DNA of 5,724 nt from Bacteroidia bacterium (GTDB lineage Bacteria > Bacteroidota > Bacteroidia > Bacteroidales > BM520): NCBI GenBank assembly GCA_009930445.1, contig RZYD01000161.1, forward strand, positions 1 to 5,724, written 5' to 3'. The translations under genes were made by a program, and so were the position numbers. Below are positions 1 through 5,724 of the stretch, in pieces (the stretch's first letter is position 1; each line of letters starts with the position of its first letter). The notes beneath the pieces are model-generated. The model made no database searches. It saw only the letters and a program-made list of their open reading frames with translations, and was not told the origin of the DNA.

Positions 1-1334
1 AGGCGTTTTTTTCCGGTGGGGTCGTAGAAGCGAAGAGAAATATTTTCTGAATGGGGTTCGGTGAGCTTCACCGTAATCCTTTGCTGTGCCGGATTTGGGA
101 AAATTGTCAGCGCTCCGGTGACAGGAGCAGGCTCCTTTTGAATTCCAATAGGTAGAGTTCCGATATCCATTATGGCTCCTTCAATAAGGGTCAGATTGTA
201 AGGCAAGCCTTCCGGAACATTGTACCAGCTGTTATACATTCCACCCCAGCCAAAGTTGATATGGTAAAAATCGTTGGTGTTGTAACCATCTGCGATGACA
301 TTGTGCCCTCCCTGTCCATTGGCTACCAGAAGCGCCAGATGAACCGGCATGGCATTCATAATGTTCTGTTTCATGTGACTAAAAAACGATGTGTCCGTAT
401 CAAATACGAGTACAGCTTCATTGAATCCGAATCGCTGATATGCCTCAAATGCCTGATCGACACCAAAGGTGCCGCTAACTCCGGAACTATAAACCTGTTT
501 CGCTGCAATACCACATCCGAATACCAGCGCGGCTTTTTCATCGTTCGTGAGCAATTCTCCTGTGTAAATGTATTTTTCAGATATGCTGTTTAAATACATA
601 TTTAATTCCGGAAAGTCAGGGAAATCATAGGTAATGTAATCATTATCAATCCAGTATTTATTACCCCCGTAGTTGTGGTAATAGTCATCAGCGTTGGTAA
701 ATTCCGTAAAATGAATGGTTTTTGTGAAATCCATGATCATCGCCAGTGCAACAGCCGGACATCCTGCCACACTTCTTCCTCCGTTTACAATATCCAGCGG
801 GCATAAGTTATTATAGGGTGCCGATTGTGACCACTGCGATTCAACCCAACCTCCAGTAGTGGTCGATCCTTCCGGCGGCCATTGTGAGAAATCTTTTACA
901 GGGGTATCCCTCTTAAGTAATTGTTTCCAGCGGGTTAGGTTTTTTTCGTGTAGTGGGTGGCTTTTGTTCAATGCCTGCCGTCGACGAATATCCTCTGGTA
1001 GAATGGTATTGAATGGATGGCTTTCATCAAATACGCCTTGGAAAGAATAGGCGATAACTGGGGGAAGCGAATATAAATGGGATACAATAATAAACCCTTT
1101 GGGTTCAAGAGAAAACACTGTGGCAACCGGATCTGTCCCGTCAAAAAGTACGGTTTGTGCTTGTTTTACATTACATTGGATGGTGTTCTGTTCTGAAAGC
1201 CAGTGGATGGCAACTTTCTGGATTTCTTCTGAAGTGGCGGGTTGCCCGTTGGTTTGTAAAAGCAATCCGGTAAGGAAAAACAGCATTGCTATTTGCCGGA
1301 TTATCCCGGGCCCAAAGCAGGATTTTCGTTTCAT
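1..1334 (-). CDS. Secreted C10-family cysteine peptidase (streptopain/PrtT-like) with T9SS sorting domain, 3' end cut by window edge
   Basis: Reading from the ATG at 1334, 444 uninterrupted codons run off the left edge without a stop. Residues 1-31 form a signal peptide (KRK, then a hydrophobic stretch IAMLFFLTGLLL). Residues about 32-110 resemble the Spi/propeptide domain of C10 zymogens (GFIIVSHLYSLPPVIAYS). The peptidase domain follows: WSQSAPYNNLCP at 168-179, catalytic Cys192 in VAGCPAVALAM, catalytic His344 in GQGGHNVIADGY, and HINFGWGG at 358-365. The family usually has NWGWGG there, so one Trp is replaced by Phe361. From about residue 409, TIFPNPAQ opens a T9SS type A sorting domain; roughly 40-50 residues should lie outside the window. 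Family knowledge: C10 enzymes are secreted, papain-fold endopeptidases that autoprocess their propeptide. Inferred role: extracellular or surface-bound proteolysis supplying peptides. The gene lies 147 bases beyond the HAD gene and has its own candidate promoter. The family call is firm; substrate is unknown. Confidence 0.92.
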   Translation of the reverse strand, partial: MKRKSCFGPGIIRQIAMLFFLTGLLLQTNGQPATSEEIQKVAIHWLSEQNTIQCNVKQAQTVLFDGTDPVATVFSLEPKGFIIVSHLYSLPPVIAYSFQGVFDESHPFNTILPEDIRRRQALNKSHPLHEKNLTRWKQLLKRDTPVKDFSQWPPEGSTTTGGWVESQWSQSAPYNNLCPLDIVNGGRSVAGCPAVALAMIMDFTKTIHFTEFTNADDYYHNYGGNKYWIDNDYITYDFPDFPELNMYLNSISEKYIYTGELLTNDEKAALVFGCGIAAKQVYSSGVSGTFGVDQAFEAYQRFGFNEAVLVFDTDTSFFSHMKQNIMNAMPVHLALLVANGQGGHNVIADGYNTNDFYHINFGWGGMYNSWYNVPEGLPYNLTLIEGAIMDIGTLPIGIQKEPAPVTGALTIFPNPAQQRITVKLTEPHSENISLRFYDPTGKKR

Positions 1335-1376
1335 CGGTTGTAAAATTTATTTGATGTTGTTTTTGCGCTGTAGCTG

Positions 1377-1408
1377 TAAAGATAGGGGAAAAATGTTTTG
1401 TAAAACAA
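1377..1408 (-). promoter_or_regulatory. Candidate Bacteroidota-type promoter for the C10 peptidase gene
   Basis: Read on the minus strand, TATCTTTA (1384-1377) matches the Bacteroidota -7 consensus TAnnTTTG at all but the last base. A TTG (1408-1406) lies 21 bases upstream, which is compatible with the -33 element spacing. The -7 box is 42 bases upstream of the ATG at 1334, leaving a 5' leader of roughly 35 bases. The 147-base gap before the peptidase gene supports separate transcription. This rests on a by-eye consensus match, so confidence is moderate. Confidence 0.42.
1394..1407. repeat. Short inverted repeat overlapping the candidate -33 box
   Basis: TGTTTT-GT-AAAACA is a perfect 6-base inverted repeat with a 2-base centre. 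It lies between the candidate -7 box and the -33 TTG and overlaps two bases of the latter, which is a position where a repressor or activator could act. AT-rich palindromes of this length arise by chance, so operator function is only a possibility. Confidence 0.25.
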
Positions 1409-1481
1409 GTGGTGCCAAATGGGGATTATGGTGCAGACAATTCGATATTTGAACGACAAGATGGAATGCACTGATGTTTTT

Positions 1482-1949
1482 TTATTTGCGCAGCGTGGCC
1501 TTTAAGCGGTTAGGGTAAATAAAGAGATCCAGCGCGTCGGTAATCGTGTTTACAACAATATCGGCCGCCATCAGTGTTTTGCTGCTGGCTCCTTCGCAAC
1601 CAATAACTGCAATACCGAGTGCCGCATGCCGGAGCATAAGGCCATCATTGCGCCCGTTTCCGATGCAGGCGCAGGTAGCACCGGAAATCGATTTCATGTA
1701 ATCAAGTTTCGTTTGATCCTGTTTGTCTTCCGGGATAATGATAATTTCACAACAGATATTCTGAATTTGTTCTTTTACTGTACCAAACGTATCGGCTGTA
1801 ACAATATGAATGGCATATTTTTCCGATAGTCGGTTCAGCTGTTTTTCAACGCCTTCGATCAGTGTGCCATTACAGGCCAATGTCCCATTGAAGTCAAAAA
1901 TCAGATGTTGTAAATTGAGTGACGGAAAGCCAGGGATAAAATGTTCCAT
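1482..1949 (-). CDS. Small soluble HAD-fold hydrolase, P-type-ATPase-like (COG4087 type)
   Basis: This 155-residue protein has no signal peptide or membrane segment, so it is probably cytoplasmic. HAD motif I is DFNGTL at 19-24, with nucleophile Asp19. Motif II is in VTADTFGT (50-57; Thr51). The motif III Lys is probably Lys76 or Lys81. Motif IV is GNGRNDGLML (97-106), very like GDGxND of P-type ATPases. The C-terminal ALGIAVIG and YPNRLKATLRK segments also fit the 'soluble P-type ATPase' group as I remember it. Residue +2 after the nucleophile is Asn rather than the Asp of classic HAD phosphatases, where it acts as general acid/base. This may mean slow phosphoenzyme turnover, as in P-type ATPases (which have DKTGT). 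The physiological substrate is not known for this group. The gene starts 59 bases after the terminator at 2009-2042, so it probably has its own promoter, but I see no convincing box. No functional link to its neighbours is evident. Confidence 0.85.
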   Translation of the reverse strand: MEHFIPGFPSLNLQHLIFDFNGTLACNGTLIEGVEKQLNRLSEKYAIHIVTADTFGTVKEQIQNICCEIIIIPEDKQDQTKLDYMKSISGATCACIGNGRNDGLMLRHAALGIAVIGCEGASSKTLMAADIVVNTITDALDLFIYPNRLKATLRK

Positions 1950-2008
1950 AGGAGTATTTGTTTTTTGCTAGTAAAAGATGTTTTTGTGGTGAAATGTTCA
2001 TCTGTATA

Positions 2009-2042
2009 AAAAAAGGCGCAGATAATTTTCTGCGCCTTTTTT
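2009..2042 (-). terminator. Rho-independent terminator after the SusD/PNGase F-like operon
   Basis: A perfect 14-base-pair stem encloses a 6-base loop (2023-2028). The stem combines a GC-rich GGCGCAGA core with flanking A and T tracts. On the minus strand it begins 14 bases after the stop codon at 2057 and finishes in a T run, as an intrinsic terminator should. The A tract on the other side makes it symmetrical, so it could also stop plus-strand transcription, although no plus-strand gene is seen. It separates the operon on the right from the HAD gene on the left. Confidence 0.88.
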
Positions 2043-2056
2043 AAAGGTGTTGATAA

Positions 2057-4564
2057 TTACTGAATTAATATTTTAAAGGTTTCTGCTTTTTTATTGTTGA
2101 TAATTTTCAGGAAGTAAATTCCCGGTTCAAAAGCAGTCAGATTAAGGTGGCGGCTATGGCCATTCCAGGGAGACAAAAATACCTGTTTCCCGGCATTATT
2201 GTATAGCAGAATCGACGAATTCGGTTCGTAAGGTGCTCCGGTAACATGAAGTCGTATTTCACCCCGCGAGGGATTGGGTGTGATAGTAAGTGTTGAGTGT
2301 GCATAGTCATGGTTCTCGTTTCCGGTATAAGTGCCGTAATTCAGTGGTTCGGAGGAAAAGAGTACAATATTACAGGCTACATGCAACTCCGGATTATATC
2401 CGTCGTTGCAATCATCACAGGTGACTCCGGTTACGCAATCGGGGTGATGGGGATGGCAAAGGTCCACATACGATTCATCGAAAACGTAATCCAGTTCAAC
2501 CTCGCCGTTTCCCAGAAAGGAATTCATATTAAAATCAAACCAGGGTGCAATAGATCCCGGGCACCATCCTGCGCGGTTGTAGAACCAGGTTCCGCTTTGG
2601 GGCGAACAACCATCGGGGTTTGGATTACATACCTGCCAGTTGTGTTGCTCAAAGGTTTGTTCTCCATTTACCCAGAGATGATGCGTTGCTTCAAAAAATT
2701 CAGCCGCGTTGGAGGTGTTCAGATCCCCCCAGCCATGGCCTGTGCTTACCACTTTCAGGGTGGCTGATTCCGTCTCTTCGGGAAAGGCTATATGGGCGGT
2801 TTCCACGGGCTGCAGGTTCGCATAGTCGCCAAAAGGATAAATGGCATGCCATACATTGGAAACAAAGGAGTGGGGATAGTCGGCCGTGCCTGCATGGTAA
2901 TATAATGAGAGGTCATACAGGTATCCGTTATCGAATGTCGTGCAGTTGAGCCGGAATTTGGTTTTCCCTTCCAGAAGATAGGAATAATCGGTCAGGTCGA
3001 TGGCGTGGGAACAAGCAACGCCATAGGGTGTAACATAGCGGATGATCTCAATCCATTCGCCATTGGGTGCCTGGGCTTCAACGCTGCCAACACGATCCCA
3101 TTCACCGCATCCGCCGGGAGGACAGTTTACTTCCAGCGTGGCCATGATTTGATCAAAAGCACCGGTAAAACTCGGTAACTCTGCTTCCACGGTTTCGGTA
3201 TTGACACTGTTATTCAGGTAAACATCATCAACAGCCAACAGATCAATGTCCTCCACATCATCGGTGATCGTGATTGGAATCGATTGGGTCTCCGTGGCGC
3301 CATAATTATTTTTAGCTACAACCTGTAGTGTATAATTTCCATAAGCCGGGGGCATCCAGAAGGCCATATAGTGCCCATTAAACCAGCTTAGTGGATAGAG
3401 GGTCTGTCCTTCGATAAGAAATTCCACAGAAGAAACTTCAAATAATTCCGGGTTGTCGATAGCCACATATGCGTTGATATGCAGATAATCCAATTCCGGC
3501 ATGAATACATTGCCTTCCAGTGGATTGCGTGCATCTACAACCGGGGCATACGTATAGGGGTCGAGGACTTCAAACGACTGAAGCACATCTTCTGCCGGAT
3601 CATATATTTCATTGCCTTCCTGACTGGCTTTTACGGTTACAGTACCCGTTTCGCCAGTGAGTGTGATCACATTTCCCTCGATGGTAGCGGGTCCTTCGGT
3701 GATGGTAAAACTTACCTCCAGCCCGGAACTGGCTTCGGCCTGAATAGAAAAGGGATCGTCGATGGTCAGGTGGTTAGCAATTCTTGGAAAGGTAATGGCC
3801 TGAAACCCTTGATTCAGATCGCCGCCAAAGTTGGAGGTTTCACCCACCAGCGCGAAATTCATGAGCATTGCATCCCTGTCTGGTCCTATCTCGCTGATCA
3901 GGTGGGTGATCGAGGTATTATCTCCTCCCGGAACACCCTGGTTGAATTTATAATAGGCTATCAATCCTTCTGGGGTATCGGTAATTTCATTTTCAACGAT
4001 TTCTGCGATTTCTGATGCACTAAGGGCTTTATTCCAAAGGGCGACTTCATCAATCCTGCCTCCGTAAACAAAATTATAACCTGCCCCCAAGGTGCTTTTC
4101 CCTATGGCAAAAGGCAGTGTTGCATTAGTGAGAACCCCCGATGCACTGTTGGAACCAATTGGTATTCCGTTTACATAAAGCGTGATAGCACTGCCGTCGT
4201 AAACGAAGGCAAAATGTTGCCAAACTTCGGGCACGATGGTGAAGTTGGGTGCTACAAACTCAAATAATCCATCCGATCCGACGAAACGACATTCGATCAT
4301 CCCATTGTTGAGAATAATCATGTAAAATCCGGAAGCCCCGTCGCGAAGTCCCATCATACCCTGTCCATACGCCAGTTCATCGGTATAAAACCAACCGGTC
4401 ATAGTGATTTCACTGCTATTGAGTACATACTGCCCGGCGTCCTGTAGAATCACATAGTCGTCTACTCTGTCGAAATGCAGATATTGGTTCGTTTGTGCTG
4501 AAGTACGCCATGGGAGAATCAATACTGTAGCCAGGAGTACGAAGAAAAAAGTTGTTTTTTTCAT
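2057..4564 (-). CDS. Secreted multidomain LamG / Ig-like / PNGase F-like protein with T9SS sorting domain
   Basis: The 835-residue product starts with a signal peptide (MKKTTFFFVLLATVLILPW, cleavage near Ala23). Residues about 25-210 form a LamG/concanavalin-A-like domain (LHFDRVDDYV, WQHFAFVYDG, GRIDEVALWNKALSASEI). Residues about 255-335 are an Ig-like segment of the ITFP...SSGL...GTVTVKAS type, and 340-435 a second Ig-like domain. Residues about 445-740 resemble both halves of peptide-N-glycosidase F: CPPGGCGEWDR (481-491) and THHLWVNGEQTF through RAGWCPG (664-670). PNGase F hydrolyses the Asn-GlcNAc amide bond of N-glycoproteins. Against Elizabethkingia PNGase F from memory, Trp59, Asp60, Arg61 and Glu206 appear kept (Trp489, Asp490, Arg491, Glu622). 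Asp57 is Gly487, and Glu118 appears to be Thr. Activity is therefore likely but not certain. Residues 703-731 form a Cys/His-rich insertion. Residues 757-835 are a T9SS type A sorting domain (ITPNPSRGEI ... GIYFLKI). The gene starts 26 bases after the SusD-like gene, with no Shine-Dalgarno site; the start is set by the signal peptide. Confidence 0.88.
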   Translation of the reverse strand: MKKTTFFFVLLATVLILPWRTSAQTNQYLHFDRVDDYVILQDAGQYVLNSSEITMTGWFYTDELAYGQGMMGLRDGASGFYMIILNNGMIECRFVGSDGLFEFVAPNFTIVPEVWQHFAFVYDGSAITLYVNGIPIGSNSASGVLTNATLPFAIGKSTLGAGYNFVYGGRIDEVALWNKALSASEIAEIVENEITDTPEGLIAYYKFNQGVPGGDNTSITHLISEIGPDRDAMLMNFALVGETSNFGGDLNQGFQAITFPRIANHLTIDDPFSIQAEASSGLEVSFTITEGPATIEGNVITLTGETGTVTVKASQEGNEIYDPAEDVLQSFEVLDPYTYAPVVDARNPLEGNVFMPELDYLHINAYVAIDNPELFEVSSVEFLIEGQTLYPLSWFNGHYMAFWMPPAYGNYTLQVVAKNNYGATETQSIPITITDDVEDIDLLAVDDVYLNNSVNTETVEAELPSFTGAFDQIMATLEVNCPPGGCGEWDRVGSVEAQAPNGEWIEIIRYVTPYGVACSHAIDLTDYSYLLEGKTKFRLNCTTFDNGYLYDLSLYYHAGTADYPHSFVSNVWHAIYPFGDYANLQPVETAHIAFPEETESATLKVVSTGHGWGDLNTSNAAEFFEATHHLWVNGEQTFEQHNWQVCNPNPDGCSPQSGTWFYNRAGWCPGSIAPWFDFNMNSFLGNGEVELDYVFDESYVDLCHPHHPDCVTGVTCDDCNDGYNPELHVACNIVLFSSEPLNYGTYTGNENHDYAHSTLTITPNPSRGEIRLHVTGAPYEPNSSILLYNNAGKQVFLSPWNGHSRHLNLTAFEPGIYFLKIINNKKAETFKILIQ

Positions 4565-4590
4565 GGTATAGATTTTAGGTTACGATATAA

Positions 4591-5724
4591 TTATTGGTCC
4601 CACCATACATTTATGGTGGTCAGGTCACCGCCCATAGTTGCTGTTTGAAGGGCCCACTGTTCACTGTTATATTCTGATTCGGAAGGAGGATAGGGTAGCC
4701 TCAGGAAAGTCAGCGCTTCGCCTTCTCGGGGTGTATTTTCAGTCCTTCGGCAGAGTGCGTAGGCCTCCCAGGGCTGCCGGAATAAGTCGAGCCATCGCTG
4801 TTTACTGATTTCTGTTGCTTTATCTTCCGTAAAGAAAATCTGGTTGGCCAGATCATACGGATTCAAAGTTTCATATCCGGGAGCAGTAAATAGCCAGATA
4901 GCACTATTTTCTTTCATGGTATTCCAAAAGGTTAGGGAAGCAATAACACCCTCAAAGCATGCACCGGCAGCAAGGTTCTCATCGGCAGTAACCCCAATTC
5001 CGTAAAAGTATGCTTCTGCTTTTATGAAATAATATTCTGCCGCTGTAAGAATAATTTCCGGAATATCATTTTCGTCGCGTATGAGATAGTAATTGAAGGG
5101 AGAATAGATACAGTCGTTGCCTTTTATCGTATAGTTAACATCACGGTGCAGTTGGTAGGGCATACCCCCGGAGGGGGGTGTGTTAACATCAGGGCACTGG
5201 GGAAAGGCAACCCATTGGTTCGAGTTATTGGTTTCATAAAAGAGATAAGCCCTTGGGTCCTGGATGCCGCTACCGTCCAGACTATCGTGGATGGCTACTG
5301 CATGCCAGAAATTGCTACCCATACGTAGGTTTTTATGCTCCCGGAACGACCAGTTGGTGCTCTCTTTCAGCCAGTTCTGTGTTCGTGGCATCATCACTAC
5401 GTCTTCCCCTTCTTCAATTACCGGAAGATTCCCCTCAATAATCGTCTGAATGATTTTTCCGGCTTTTTCCGGGGCAACACGACTAATTCGCATGGCATGC
5501 CGCAGTCGCAGGGAGTTGGCGAATTTTTTCCATTTCCTGATATCTCCGTCGAACAGTTTATCATATCCGGCAATGGAAACCATGGGGCTCCCATTTTCGC
5601 ATGTATAACTCTCCGACATATTATCGGTGGCCCATTTGAGTTCGTCGAGCAGAAACAGATAGATCTCCTGTTGACTGTCGTACGCCGGATGAAGGTAATC
5701 TAATCCCTGAAATCCGCGTCCTGC
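4591..5724 (-). CDS. SusD/RagB-family outer-membrane nutrient-binding lipoprotein (SusD-like_2 type), 5' end cut by window edge
   Basis: The reading frame is open from the right edge to the TAA at 4591 and gives 377 residues. The first ATG inside it (5619) is internal: the 35 upstream codons read as a typical SusD segment (HPAYDSQQEIYLFLLDELKW). Further family signatures are KWKKFANSLRLRHAMRIS near fragment residues 64-81, AAEYYFIKAEAYFYGIG in a TPR-like helix pair, EISKQRWLDLFRQPWEAYA near 305-323, RLPYPPSESEYN near 342-353, and the terminal WWDQ. SusD-family proteins usually have about 480-550 residues, so the lipoprotein signal and about 100-170 residues lie outside the window. Family knowledge: these lipoproteins sit on the cell surface as a lid on a SusC-type TonB-dependent transporter and bind glycans or, as in RagB, peptides. 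A susC-like gene is expected just upstream, to the right. The next gene begins 26 bases downstream, so both are probably one transcript. Ligand is not predictable from this fragment, but the partner gene suggests glycopeptides or N-glycans. Confidence 0.93.
   Translation of the reverse strand, partial: AGRGFQGLDYLHPAYDSQQEIYLFLLDELKWATDNMSESYTCENGSPMVSIAGYDKLFDGDIRKWKKFANSLRLRHAMRISRVAPEKAGKIIQTIIEGNLPVIEEGEDVVMMPRTQNWLKESTNWSFREHKNLRMGSNFWHAVAIHDSLDGSGIQDPRAYLFYETNNSNQWVAFPQCPDVNTPPSGGMPYQLHRDVNYTIKGNDCIYSPFNYYLIRDENDIPEIILTAAEYYFIKAEAYFYGIGVTADENLAAGACFEGVIASLTFWNTMKENSAIWLFTAPGYETLNPYDLANQIFFTEDKATEISKQRWLDLFRQPWEAYALCRRTENTPREGEALTFLRLPYPPSESEYNSEQWALQTATMGGDLTTINVWWDQ

Noticed and set aside
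261..1452. Plus-strand open frames at 261-593, 859-1050 and 1099-1452
   Set aside because: They lie opposite the C10 peptidase gene. Their translations resemble no family I recognise, while the minus strand gives a continuous protein with all expected motifs.
1950..2008. Possible promoter for the HAD gene
   Set aside because: A promoter is expected here after the terminator, but no sequence matches TAnnTTTG well with a suitably spaced TTG. I could not support a specific site.
2297..4015. Plus-strand open frames at 2297-2767, 2620-2949 and 3479-4015
   Set aside because: They are antisense to the 835-residue gene, have no recognisable domain, and overlap a clearly coding minus-strand frame.
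5164..5179. GC-rich inverted repeat ACCCCC-GGAG-GGGGGT that might be a hairpin
   Set aside because: It lies inside the SusD-like coding region, where it encodes a Pro-Pro-Ser-Gly-Gly stretch. It has no adjacent T tract on either strand, so it is probably coincidental.
4591..5619. SusD-like gene starting at the ATG at 5619
   Set aside because: The 35 codons upstream to the window edge stay open and encode a typical SusD segment (PAYDSQQEIY). A start at 5619 would also lack the lipoprotein signal.
5146..5703. Several overlapping plus-strand open frames opposite the SusD-like gene
   Set aside because: They overlap one another in different frames and cover a strongly conserved SusD-family coding region, so they are chance open frames.

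Overview
The window looks like a piece of a Bacteroidota chromosome. It carries a SusD/RagB-family protein, two proteins that each have a signal peptide and a type IX secretion (T9SS) type A sorting domain, and no clear Shine-Dalgarno sites. All four genes lie on the minus strand, so they read from right to left. The order or genus cannot be fixed from this sequence alone.

Right to left, the layout is as follows. (1) 5724-4591 is the 3' part of a SusD-like outer-membrane lipoprotein of the SusD-like_2 type, cut by the window edge. (2) After a 26-base gap, 4564-2057 encodes an 835-residue secreted protein: signal peptide, LamG/concanavalin-A-like domain, two Ig-like segments, a peptide-N-glycosidase F (PNGase F)-like module, and a T9SS sorting domain. 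The close spacing suggests the two genes share a transcript, which ends at a strong hairpin terminator at 2009-2042. (3) 1949-1482 encodes a small soluble HAD-fold protein resembling the phosphorylation domain of P-type ATPases. (4) 1334 to the left edge encodes a C10 (streptopain/PrtT-like) cysteine peptidase. It has a signal peptide, a propeptide, the catalytic Cys and His, and the start of a T9SS sorting domain. Its last residues lie outside the window. This gene has no stop inside the window and reads in one frame without interruption.

Taken together, the window suggests a glycoprotein- or glycopeptide-foraging locus. A secreted PNGase F-like protein would act on N-glycoproteins, a secreted C10 peptidase would cut the polypeptide, and the SusD-like protein (with a SusC partner expected to the right, outside the window) would bind and import the products. 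This is inference: only the SusD/PNGase F pair is tightly linked, and the peptidase has its own apparent promoter. The most unusual element is the LamG-Ig-Ig-PNGase F-like-T9SS architecture. It keeps some PNGase F active-site residues, appears to lose others, and carries a Cys/His-rich insertion.

No tRNA, rRNA, CRISPR array, insertion sequence or attachment site was seen. Every stretch between genes is shorter than 150 bases.
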